Source: Rhipicephalus microplus
Taxonomy: Eukaryota; Arthropoda; Arachnida; Ixodida; Ixodidae
Assembly: GCF_043290135.1 (NCBI RefSeq)
Contig: NC_134701.1
Location: 202,187,101 to 202,251,100, forward strand
Length of the DNA: 64,000 nucleotides
Reading direction: 5' to 3'
Below are positions 45,690 through 55,399 of the stretch, one piece after another. The stretch's first letter is position 1. Each line of letters starts with the position of its first letter. Made by a program: the position numbers and the translations under genes. Under the pieces are notes generated by a model. That model made no database searches. It was not told the origin of the DNA and saw only the letters and a program-made list of their open reading frames with translations.

Positions 45690-46680
45690 AGCGTGATAAA
45701 CAATCCGCATCTTGATGCAACCACCCTGTTTTGTAGGTTACGGCGAACGCGCATTCTTGTAAACGTAGAGATCAACGAGCGAGGCATCCTGTGGGATCCT
45801 TGAGGGAGGCCAGCCAGCAGAGCGCGTGGTGATCGGTGACTGCTCGGAATGGACGCCCGTATAAGTATGGACGAAACTTTAGAACTGCCCACACAAGAGT
45901 GAGGCACTCATGCTCCGTGATTAAATAGTTCCGCTCGGCGGTAGATAGCAGTCGGCTTGCATATGCTATAACACGGTCATGTCCACGTTGGTGTTGCAAT
46001 AGCATTGGCCCTATGCCGTGACCACTAGCGTTAGTACAAACCTCGGTGGAAGCTGATGGATAGAAATGAGCTAAAATTGGCGTTGTTGTAAGAAGGATCG
46101 TGAGCTGGAAAAGCTGAGGCTTAATCAGCGCGCTTAGAAAAACGGAGCGTCCTTCTTCGGGAGGTTTGTGAGTGGCCATGCAATGATCGCGAAGTCCTTA
46201 GCAAAGCATCGAAAGTAGGAGCACAAGCCCACAAAACTTCGAACGTCCTTTGTTGACTTCGCAACAGGAAAGTCCGTGACGGCGCAAATTCGGTCGGGAT
46301 CCGGGCGGACTCCTGCGGCACCGATGAGGTGGCCAAGTATGGTTATTTGACGACGAGCGAAGTGGCATTTTGAAGAGTTCAATTGAAGTCCGGCTCGACA
46401 AAAAACTTCAAGAATCGCCGATAAATGTTCGAGATGGGAGTCGAATGTGGGCGAGAAAACGATAACGTCGTCTAAATAACATAAGTAAGCAGGTTGACCA
46501 TTTAAACCCTTGAAGCAAAGAGTCCATCATACTTTCGAATGCGACCGGCACATTACAGAGACTGAAGGGCGTAACTTTGAAGGGATAAAGACTGCCAGGA
46601 GTGACGAATGCGGTCTTCTCATGGTCCATCTCGTCTACAGCGGTCTGCCAACAGCCAGATCTAAGGATGATAGTGGAAAA
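45690..46680 (-). pseudogene. gypsy RT and RNase H remnant
   Basis: RT starts abruptly at its third conserved block (STIILRSGCWQTAVDE, then KTAFVTPGSLYPFKVTPFSL). The YLDD region is out of frame near 46450. It continues with SKCHFARRQITILGHLIG and DVRSFVGLCSYFR. RNase H follows: [15 protein letters not shown], with Asn where the first catalytic Asp is expected, then [15 protein letters not shown] and [11 protein letters not shown]. At least three frames are used. Confidence 0.8.
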
Positions 46681-46739
46681 ATACGTAGAACATGGGTAGG
46701 AGGCCCATAGTGTGCCAGCAGAGCCCAGTGATTGCGGCA

Positions 46740-47745
46740 GTGGCGAGCAATCTGATCGACGCGTCCGCAGTTGAAGCATATAGGCTTGTCGTCCAGTGTA
46801 CGCCATTCAGACAAATTGCGCTTTCGAGAGTAGTTGGAACCAAAGCGAAAAGCGGCGGGACGACTAATAAAAAGGCTTGACAGAGTAGACTGGTTCAACG
46901 GGTTGTAGGTGGACGTTCGATAATTCTTGACGAACGACGGCTTGTATCTGTGATCCGTGGTCGGTGAAGGATCAGGCGTTGGGAATGGAGTGACTACTGG
47001 TTGAGCCGCCTCGACCCCGCGACGAATGATGCGGGTGAGGTTGTCACATCGGGAAACTTGGACGACGGGGTCATCGCAAGAGGAAGTAGCAGCCGTGTTA
47101 GCCAGGTGCGTGATGCCGTGGGTGACACAGCGGGCTTTAGCCTGTTCTAGAGGGCGGCATTCTGTCAGGATCGTGTCGATGTTCGTGACATTAATAAAAA
47201 CCAGCAGTTTAAAGGCATCGTCAGCAATCCCTTTGAGGACGTGATTAACTTTCTAGTCTTCCGACATGCGCTGGTCGACCTTGCTACAAAACCGCCAAGA
47301 TGTCAAGAATGTATGAGACGTACGATTCAGTAGACATCTGGGCGCGAGTGGCGAGAGTCATCTTGGCAGCGAGCTAACGACCAGATGAATCGCCGAAAAA
47401 ATCCCGGATTCTCGTTTTTGAGAGATCCCAGCCTCTGTTTCGGCTTTATTGTTTTCGAATCAAGTTCGCGGCGTGCCGTCGAGGTAGAACACAACATTGG
47501 CGAGCATGAGCGTGCGATCACAGCGGTATAGGTAGCACTGACCCGCTCGCACCAGTGCAGCCAAGAGTCAACGTCGATGGTACCGTCAGCGGAGAAAGTG
47601 CCAAGATCCCGCAGGGTGGCAGGGTGACCTAGGCTATCGACTGGGCTTGAGAGGTCGGTGGTGATGAGGCACTGGCAGTTGAAGTAGCCGAAGAGTCCCC
47701 GGTGTTGCGACCACTGCGCGTCTCTCTCGAGGTACGGGAGTCATC
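46740..47745 (-). pseudogene. gypsy gag remnant
   Basis: It is heavily decayed. Recognisable pieces are a capsid-like part near 47330-47580 in mixed frames and a knuckle CFNCGRVDQIARHC near 46760 (CCHC complete). Directly after the knuckle the sequence jumps to the RT block, so protease and the start of RT are deleted. The knuckle context DDKPICFNCG resembles NRPICFACG of the gag fragment at 16300. Confidence 0.65.
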
Positions 47746-47760
47746 CCCCTCCACCAATAA

Positions 47761-47898
47761 TCTTACGAGTAACTTATTTATTAAAATATATACGATGGAT
47801 TATGCTCGGCGAACAAGATGGCGAGAGTTCATCAACAAAAGCAACCGACGTCGCCTTTCTCTTTCATACAGCAAGGATGTGGTGGCTATTGGGTATCA
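47761..47898 (-). repeat. gypsy 5' LTR (138 bp)
   Basis: Reads TGATACCCAATAGCC to CTCGTAAGA on the minus strand. The final CA is mutated to GA. TGGTGGAGGGGGATGAC follows shortly after as a possible primer-binding region. Confidence 0.75.
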
Positions 47899-49080
47899 AT
47901 ATCATTGTGAAGTTGCAGCATTACATCCTGTGTGGATAACTGCTGGCGAAATCCCACCATCGTAGGGGGTAGCTGGTCACTCGACTCCACATAAGCTGTT
48001 AGTTGTCGTAGAAATGCGTGTTTCATCACTTTCCCTAGGCATGATGTAAGGGAAATAGGCTGAAGACTTTCACGACCCAGTGTATTGCCCGGTTTGGGAA
48101 TAAATATTCTTCGAGCATGTTTCAAACTTGGCGGTAATGTCCCAGACGCCCAATGTTTGTTCATAAGGTCAGTAATTGCCAAAATAGACTTATCGTCTAG
48201 GTTACGCAATATTTTGTTGGAAATTCGATCACCTTCTGGGGAAGCTGTTGTACGAATACTATTCAAAACAGCACGTATTTTCACCTTGGTTATATCTCGA
48301 TCTAGCTTATGGTTAGTATTACAGAGTATTCAGGCATTCCTGATGAGTCCACCTCTGTGTTTAAATACCTGTTTTTTAGTTCTTGCACTAATTTTTGGTT
48401 GGTGTCCGTGTATTTCTAAACGAGCTCATGCATTTTATTGCACGACGTGAAATTAGTATGCTCAGCATCTAATAAGTGCCCGAGGAGCTGCCAGCAGTTT
48501 TTATTATCTAGCTGACCGTGAGCCGGTCGCGTAGGTGATGCCATTGTGTTTGACTAATTTTTTAAAGTACTCCTCGATGTCCCTGTCTACTTACGCTAGT
48601 CGGCGTTTCAAGGTTTGATTGTGGTTTTGGCGGAGCTATGGTAGTATAAGCTGGCCTGCGCTTCCCACAGGTGAACAAGCTTCAAAACCAGGACGGCGCC
48701 GTCCTGCTGCAATGGGTTTTCACATGTAGCCTGTTTAGCATCACTAGTGAGATCGGTAGTCCACTCGTTGAGATCTTCAATAGAGGTGGTTGAGCGCTTG
48801 TCTCTCAGGAATCCGATTCCTGTGTTTAGTAGTGAATTTTGTTCTTTTGTCGCTTTCAGTGGGTACGTTGATGTAAAGCAGATAATGGTCGCTTCCTAAA
48901 TGTCATTCAGTGTTTTCCCATGTAACTGCGTAAGCGTTTTTAACAAGTGTCAAGTCGGGGGTTGTGTTGCGACTGACGCTATTCCCAGTCCTGGTTGGTT
49001 GGTCGGTGAGCGTGAGTAGGGTAAAACCCAAGTTTATAATCGTTTCCCATAGTTTAGTGCGCTTTCAGTCACATTTGGGC
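47899..49080 (-). pseudogene. I-like ORF2 fragment (APE end and RT start), split by gypsy
   Basis: The minus strand shows the APE C-terminus near 48880-49070 (NSVSRNTTPDLTLVKNAYAV, then LGSDHYLL) and the pre-RT region near 48380-48510 (WQLLGHLLDAEHTNF). The RT start is open at 47899-48284, with EGDRISNKILRNLDD, LQPISLTSCLGKVMKH, and TMVGFRQQLSTQDVMLQL up to the gypsy border. A different subfamily from copies 1 and 2. Multiple frames and stops. It belongs with 43990-44208. Confidence 0.72.
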
Positions 49081-49084
49081 CCCA

Positions 49085-49205
49085 TGCTCTTCCATACCTA
49101 GTACTCTAAATGCTCTCCCATAGTGGAGTACATCGTACTTTGTATCGTAGAAAATTTTTTCATACACGATCGTAACTTCCTTTTTTAAACACACAGCCCC
49201 ATTAG
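49085..49205 (+). repeat. outlying unit of the CTCCCATAG minisatellite
   Basis: Shares CCTAGTACTCTAAATGCTC and ATGCTCTCCCATAG with the array at 50600-51010 and ends in the same TTTTAAACACA block. The RTE fragment separates it from the main array. Confidence 0.55.
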
Positions 49206-49229
49206 GTATGTTTGGCATTAAAGTTCACA

Positions 49230-50566
49230 ATCATCATCATCATCATCATCATCAGCCTGACTAGGCCCACTCCAGGAGAAAGGCCTCTCCCATGTTCCAC
49301 CAGTCAACTCGGTCCTGTGCTTGCTGCTGCCAGTTTATACCCACAAACTCCTTAATTTCATCTACCCCCCTAACCTTCTGTCTTCCCCTAACACGCTTGC
49401 CTTCCCTAGGAATCCAGTTAGTCACCCTTAATGACCAGCTGTTATGCCCTGCCCATGTTCATTTCTTCTTCTTGACTTCAACCATGATATCCTTAACCTG
49501 GTTCGTTCCCTAATCCACTCGGCTCTCTTCTTGTCTCTTAAGGTTACACCTACCATTTTCCTTTTCATTGCTCGCTGCGTCGTCCTCAATTTAAGCTGAA
49601 CCTTCTTTGTAAGTCTCCAAGTTTCTGTTCTGTAGCTAAGCACAGGCAAGATGCAGCTGTTATGTACCTTCCTCTTGAGGGATAGTGGCAATCTACCTGT
49701 CATGATTTGAGAGTGCTTGCCAGATGTGCTCCACCTCATTCTTATTCTTCTAGTTGCTTCAACCTCGTGGTTTGGCTCCACGGTTATTACCTGTCCTAAG
49801 TAGACATAGTCTTTTACAGCTTCAAGTTCACTATTACCTATCTCGAAGCGCTGTTGTCTTCCGAGGTTGTTGTACACTACTTTCGTTTTCTGCAGATTAA
49901 TTTTAATACCTACTTTTCTGTTCTACTTGTCTAAATCTGTAATTATGAGTTGCAATTCGTCCCTTGAGTTATTCAGCAATGCAATGTCATCGGCGAAGCA
50001 CAGTTTACTAAGGTAATCTCCATTAACTCTTATCCCTCGCTATTTCCATTCTATAGGCCTCTGAAAACCTCCTGTAAGCACGCGGTAAATAGCATTGGGG
50101 AGATTGTGTCCCCTTGCCTTACACCCTTCTTGATTAGTATTCTGTTGCTTTCTTTATGAAGCACTATGGTAGCAGTTGATCCCCTGTAGATTTCTTTCAG
50201 AATGTTTATATATACTTCATCTACGCCCTGATTCCGCAGTGTCTGCATGACGGCTGATATTTCTACTGAATCAAACGCCTTCTCGTAATGTATGAAGGCT
50301 TTGTATAGTGGTTGGTTATACTCTGAGCAATTATCTATTACCTGATTGATAGTATGAATGTGGTCAATTGTTGAGTAGCCTGTTCGAAATCCTGCTTATT
50401 CCTTTGGTTGATTGAATTCTAATGTTTTCTTTACTCTGTTAGCAATTACCTTTGTAAATAGCTTGTATAATACAGAGAGCAAGCTGATCGGCCTGTAATT
50501 CTTCAAGTCCTTGTCATCTCCTTTCTTATGTATTGAGAATATGTTAGCATTGTCTATTTCTGGATA
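49230..50566 (-). mobile_element. 5'-truncated RTE-type non-LTR element
   Basis: Minus-strand RT fragments: IDNANIFSIHKKGDDKDLKN and YRPISLLSVLYKLFTK near 50450-50560, a motif A region (HYEKAFDSVE, Asp replaced by His-Tyr context), and an intact block GVRQGDTISPMLFTACLQ at 50051-50248. A FADDIALL-like region lies near 50000. The C-terminal part LEAVKDYVYLGQVIT to KRAEWIRERTR is at 49428-49877. There is no RNase H. The 3' end is GGGCCTAGTCAGGCTGATGA, leading to a run of ATG units (49230-49253 as ATC on the plus strand). This layout and tail are those of the RTE clade. Frameshifted and 5'-truncated. Confidence 0.82.
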
Positions 50567-50599
50567 TTATATGTGTGTTCAGAAATAGTGGTTTAGAAT

Positions 50600-51010
50600 G
50601 TTTGGAAAAAGTACTAAGTACCTCATAGACAATTTAGGGATGGATCACTGCTCTCTCGGAGTTGAGTACCAAGTACTCAAAATCGGTAACCACTTTCTCT
50701 ATAAACATGCATTTTTTCGAGTCTGGCACGGCTTTATATGCTCTCCCATAGAAGAGTGCCGGGTACTCAAAATCGTTATCCACTTTTTCTAAACACATAA
50801 CGGTTCTTTACTCGTGTGTGGTACCAGTGGGCCTCATCAAGTGTGAGGCCCACGAGACGGCTTTATGCTCTTACAAAGAGTACCTAGTACTCGTATTCAT
50901 TACCCACTTGTTCTAAACAAAGGTCACTTGTATAGAGTATGCATTATGCTCTTTTATAGTAGAGTACCAAATACTCTCAATCATTGTACATTTTTTTAAA
51001 CGAAGCTTAC
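50600..51010 (+). repeat. diverged minisatellite, about four units of 85-110 bp
   Basis: Units share (A/G)AGTACC(A/T)AGTACTC, then AATCGTTA(T/C)CCACTT, then TTCTAAACA, then TATGCTCTCCCATAGAAGAG. Unit copies start near 50660, 50740, 50870 and 50940. The array includes a small inverted pair, GGGCCTCA/TGAGGCCC, at about 50829-50852. Confidence 0.65.
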
Positions 51011-51057
51011 ACTTGAATATCAATAGTATCTGGAGTTTTGCGTTCCAAAGCCAAAAT

Positions 51058-51238
51058 ATCATGATGATAGGCACGCTAGCGGAGAGCTCCGAAAACATTG
51101 GCCATCTGGTGTTCTTTAACGTGCTCTGACATCACACAGTACAAGGTACTCTGCGATCTCGCCTCCATTGAAGTGCGACCGCAGTGGCAGGATTTAAATC
51201 GTGACCTTCGGGTGAGAAGCCGAGCACGCTAACCACAC
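51058..51238 (-). mobile_element. diverged Ruka-like SINE remnant
   Basis: Plus strand: ATGATGATAGGCACGC, GGAGAGCTCCGAAAAC, TGGTGTTCTTTAACGTGC, then GATTTAAATCGTGACC and GAAGCCGAGCACGCTAACCAC. This is the SINE in reverse, strongly mutated. Confidence 0.6.
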
Positions 51239-52102
51239 CTTCTGCTCGGCGGACGAAGCTATAACTTTACTCTTGAACCCACTTGCGGCAGTGCGAAAAG
51301 CGCGTATGGAGCTCCTAGATATGGGTAACTTAATTTCAGTGGATGGATGACGTATGTGAGGTGTATTACTCGACATCTCTTCTCACCCAAATACAGGCGT
51401 GTTTGCATGAACGGTATGCTCGTGCAGAAGATGCGATATTTGATTTTGGTATATTAAGTGTTTCGGAGCATTGTGTACACATTGTTAGGCTCATTGCGAC
51501 ATTAAAAACACAGGACAAAAGCACGAGGCTTCTGAGACGCTTGTAGAGCGTGTCGATTTTTCGATTGCCCACTAGGTCAGTTTTTGTCGAGTGGCGGTTC
51601 TTAGACGTAACGTAGAAATTGATTAGAAAGATTGGTTTAGACACAAATATGAAGTGTGAAACAGCACTTAATTGTCCACGAAAAACTAGAATATAGAACG
51701 TTATTATTAATAAAGTAGCCATTTTCTGGTAAAGCCAGGCTGGTAATAGAAGCGAAATATTTACATATTAAATTTATTCACTGATATGTACTAGCGATCT
51801 TATAAAAGACATCGGTAGTGTGGTACATATGTGGGTGCACAAAACAGAAAATAACACAAGGAAAATAATGAGTGACTTTTCTCTCAATTGCACTTTGAAG
51901 AAAAAAATCAAAAAGGCAAGTGACGTTATCGCAGCAATTTTGAAATGAAAAAAAAATCAGTTAACACGAATCAGACGAAAGAAAAACAAACACATGAGGT
52001 ATCTCAGCCAGACAAAAAAATGCTTCCTACAGGTAAGTGTAGTTCAAATTTTGATAGTGAATCCTGTGTCGAGGTTTTCATGCAACAGCGGGATGAACAT
52101 GT

Positions 52103-52404
52103 GCTGTTTAACGTCTAAAAACCCCCATGTGCTTATGAAAGACGCCGTAGTGTAGAGCTCCGAAAATTTCGACCACCTGGGGTTCTTTACAGGCCAGTCG
52201 ACAGGCTCCGATTTGTTTCACGCGCCCCAAACAAGCTCGCACATCCTTCCTACCAAACTCCTTCCACGCTCAGTGAAGTCACTGCACGTAGAAGGAGGTT
52301 CGTGAGACGTACAAAAGATGCGCAAGCTTGTTGGGGGGGGGGGTAAAAAAATCGGAGCATGTTGACTGGCTCTCTAACGTGCACCCAAATCTGAGCACAC
52401 GGAC
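52103..52404 (-). mobile_element. Ruka-like SINE fragment split by a MITE
   Basis: The plus strand begins GTGCTGTTTAACGTCTAAAA and GACGCCGTAGTGTAGAGCTC, reaching CACCTGGGGTTCTTTA at 52189. After the insertion it resumes at TCTAACGTGCACCCAAATCT and stops in GAGCACACGG. The tRNA head is missing; a second SINE begins there. Confidence 0.7.
52190..52371. mobile_element. MITE inserted in a SINE
   Basis: Terminal inverted repeats: CAGGCCAGTCGACAGGCTCC at the left, and the complement of the right end reads GAGCCAGTCAACATGCTCCG. Inner parts also pair (AAGCTCGCACATC with GATGCGCAAGCTT; CTCCTTC with GAAGGAG). A G-run lies at 52333-52343. Putative 8-bp flanks, GTTCTTTA and GCTCTCTA, match at 6 of 8, which would suit a hAT-like element. 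Confidence 0.65.
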
Positions 52405-52407
52405 ATG

Positions 52408-52612
52408 CAGCAGCGTGAAAGAGCTCGTTTCGCAGAAAAGGTGACGAAGTCGGTACCGGTGTCGTTGCTTTGAGCAGCGCTCACCATCTTGATCGTGACC
52501 ACAAAATAGATAAAGATTCAAATGAAACAAAGAAAAAATACTTTTAGGCCCGAGTGTAAACCAAACCAGGGCGTTTGCGTGGCGACGCTGTTTTTCTACC
52601 ACAGAGCCACGA
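52408..52612 (-). mobile_element. second tRNA-derived SINE family, copy B
   Basis: Shares GTGAAAGAGCTCGTTTCGCAGA, a GCGCTCA block and CGTGACCA with copy A (42625-42846). The tRNA-like head, read on the minus strand, is CGTGGCTCTGTGGTAGAAAA and CGCCCTGGTTTGGTTTAC, with the B box eroded. Confidence 0.58.
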
Positions 52613-52637
52613 AATTCGTTAAAACTGCTTCGAAAAA

Positions 52638-53345
52638 AAGTTGGCCTCGTATCTGCATGTTAATCTGCAAATGTCGTCGAAAGATGATAGTCTAACGTGT
52701 GGAGAGATTGAACGAAGCATTTATTTGATGTTCGGCGCAAGAAAATCGGTGAAGGGTGTTCTGGGGGCGCTGCGTTAGATTGCCTCAGGCGAGCAGCAGA
52801 GGTGATCTATAACGTCGAGGCACGTTAGACACGAACTCCTTAAGTCATGTCACACGTGAAACATGAGTGCCATCTGGCAGTTTTAGACAATGAAGCGCGT
52901 GGCTCAGAGACGGGTGCGCGCCCGTCTCAGAGGTGATAAGGTGTAGAACGCAAGGCGACGGGTAGGTGCCACCACCGTCTCGTCTTATCAAAGCGTTGGA
53001 AACACGCGCCTTCTTGTGCAAGCCTTGCATGGTCAGCGCAGCATGATAAGCGCTACGGTCCTCAAAATTTCTTATGTATGCCTTTTCTAGTAAAAGACGC
53101 TCATGCAGAATACATACGTGTTGTTATGGTGTCCCAGACGTGCGCAATAATTGCTTTTTATTTGACAATTGCACAAGTATGAATGCTGAACCTTGAGCAA
53201 CCGTTGGTGGGTACTGTGGATAGGGTCAGCCGTTTCAAGTACCCGATCCCGTTAACAATGGACAAACAGAAAAATGTACAGACAGACCAAAAGTTTTGCA
53301 TCGAAGGTTACCAAGAAAGACTATCATCTTTAAAAAGAAAAAGAA
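52638..53345 (+). repeat. tick repeat family, copy 1 (half element)
   Basis: Starts TTGGCCTCGTATCTGCATG. Later blocks are GCGCAAGAAAATCGGTGAAG, GAGACGGGTGCGCGCCCGTC, AAAGCGTTGGAAACACGCG and ATTTCTTATGTATGCC. It then enters a central part with CCTTGAGCAACCGTTGGTGG and CAGACAGACCAAAAG. The same blocks recur in three other places in this window. It has one arm plus the centre and lacks the second arm of the palindromic version. No coding capacity. Confidence 0.75.
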
Positions 53346-53902
53346 TATCATGTAATGGGGACGTTCCATTAACGCATATGATATCGCGTGGTAGAAGCGT
53401 AGAATCATGCCAGCTTTCAAACTATGTGAACTAAGCGACGTGTAGAAGCATTAAAAGAGTGAAAAATTGCGTAGGTTCCCGTGTTTTCTTGTATACGGAC
53501 ACGTATGGGACCCTGCGTTGATTCACCAAATGAATAATTACGGCGTAGTGAGCACACAACTGTTCTTGTAGTGGGCATTCAATGATATAGTTGTCCGTTT
53601 TCTTACGGCATGGTTGAGGCATGCAGTGAGAACCGAAGCAGGCCAGCAATTAAGAGGATGATGTTCATCAGGCCTGGTTTTTACATTCAAGTTATTTACA
53701 CTCAATTATAGTTCTATGAAATTAAGACTACTTGAAACAGTTGAAACATCGAGCAAATTCGTATACCTTGTTTTGAAACATATTTGCTTTCTAGCTTGCG
53801 CTACTAGGAATGTCTTCTATTGTTCTTTCAGAGCTTCACGAATCTTCTAAACGTAACGACATCAGCCTACGAGATTGGGCATCGACAGTTGAAACCTAAG
53901 TT

Positions 53903-53954
53903 ATGAAAATCCGCCCTTACTTGGTTGTTGTATGGATTCCCGTATTTCTCAAAG
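53903..53954 (+). CDS. candidate first coding exon of a secreted protein (speculative)
   Basis: ATG at 53903 opens a 17-codon stretch MKIRPYLVVVWIPVFLK that looks like a signal peptide: two positive charges, then a hydrophobic core. It is followed at 53955 by GTGAGT, a strong splice donor, in phase 1. Upstream, TTGTTCTTTCAG ending at 53831 would serve as an acceptor for a 5'-UTR exon. I could not find a convincing downstream exon; the nearest possible acceptor gives only a short tail. A chance match is quite possible in 64 kb. Confidence 0.2.
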
Positions 53955-54439
53955 GTGAGTCCTGAATGTTTTTTTTCTGTCTTGCTGTGACATTAACGGA
54001 AAGTGTTTTTTTTTTCTCTCTGAGAGTGCTTAGAGCACTCACGCAAGAACTTTGTCTCACGCTTTATTTGTATGGCCTGTTTTGAAGCGGCGTAATTCTA
54101 GGGCGTACCTAGAGGGCACCGGGAAACACCTCTTGTCAGACACTTCGTCTTTTCGCCCTCGCTCTTAGCCCCTCGAACACATTATGAAAATTTGGAGTGA
54201 CTACCTCACCGGGGCGCTGTCTCACTCGCTCTTCAGCTGCAAATAGCGCTCTAACAAATAGATATGCTGCCACGAATGAATGTCACAGTGCCGTCCATTT
54301 TCATGTGCTCAGACCTAATTCTCAATTACGGTGCCATACCACTTCACCGAACGCCTGTTATAGACGAACTATCCTGTTGTACGAATCTCGTAGGGGCGAA
54401 GCTCCTTAGGACCCAGCCTTGTCTTCCATTGTTTTCGCA

Positions 54440-54810
54440 GTATAGAACGCTCCTTATAGTCAAAAGGTATGTGAAACACACAAATAGGATTTCACAATTG
54501 AAAAATGTCAATCATAATTATGATGAAATATTTTTAACACCTACAAGCACTAACCCTTTATATCGCCCGGTGACTTTAACGTAGACATTATGGTTCTAAG
54601 GGCTTAGCTTTGTCGTCTACTCTCACTCTCTACTGCCATGATGTATAAAAAATTGTTCCTATATCAAAAATAATGTGTGTGTAATTAAAATGTTTCTAAT
54701 AGACGAACAACAGTCATAATTGTGACAGAGATATATGAAACATCTGTAAGCACACACTCTTTATACTAATAGAATACCGTACACTTTACGTAGACATTAT
54801 AAACAGCGAC
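54440..54810 (+). repeat. diverged direct repeat, two units of about 180 bp
   Basis: Unit 1 has CATAATTATGATGAAATAT and ACTTTAACGTAGACATTATGG. Unit 2 has CATAATTGTGACAGAGATAT and ACTTTACGTAGACATTATAA, in the same order and spacing. Function unknown; perhaps part of a larger old repeat. Confidence 0.45.
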
Positions 54811-55399
54811 GGCCTTGTGCAGTATACGACGTCTCGATACGCTTTACGATGCACTCAGTATCACTGCAAACAACAAACAACGACCCGAGGAACCTGCATA
54901 AGTCATGAATTTGCCAGCTTAACATTAGATCCACTCGAAGAACCAGTGGCTCTCCCCTTCGCAAACTACAAAGCAGTAATAGTGAAAGGAAAACAAAATA
55001 TGTAACTCGACCCCATACACAAAATAGAATAGCAATAAAATCCCAAGCAAATGAACTTACATTTGCATATACGCTTTATGATACTCATGCTAGATTATAT
55101 GGAGCAATGCTCGCGTAACGTATCGATACTCACCAGTACGATAACGACAAGTTCACCGACTCGAGGAGATACGAGTTAGGTTTTGAGCTGGAGACACGCA
55201 CGTTTTCTGCGCACCCTCGTTTACGGCTTCTGCTAGCCACTTCGTGCCTTGCGAGCGAAGCCCTGTTCAGGTCTACGGGTGGCAAAGTCGCTCAAGCGAC
55301 GCTTCTCGAGTTTCAGGACATCGAACAGACACGACCTGCTGAAAGAGTACTACAAGAAGGATGATGTCATATTGACGTGATATCGCAAGTGCATCACCA

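Larger units (their letters stand above)
44209..47898 (-). mobile_element. degenerate Ty3/gypsy element with 138-bp LTRs
   Basis: Minus-strand element: 5' LTR at 47761-47898, gag relic, RT-RNase H, integrase, 3' LTR at 44209-44346. A polypurine tract reading CGGGGGGTTA on the minus strand abuts the 3' LTR. The order with integrase last is that of standard Ty3/gypsy. At 3.7 kb it is short because protease and the N-terminal part of RT are deleted. It lies inside an I-like RT gene, whose reading frame continues on the other side. The LTRs are only about 80% alike by eye, so it is old. A clean target duplication is not visible (ATATC right, TATAA left). Confidence 0.8.
53346..55399. other. stretch without confident gene
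   Basis: Only a candidate signal-peptide exon (53903-53954) and a diverged direct repeat (54440-54810) stand out. The rest is AT-rich and featureless. Confidence 0.4.

Noticed and set aside
49230..49253. ATC trinucleotide run as an independent microsatellite
   Set aside because: It is the 3' tail of the minus-strand RTE element, not a free repeat.
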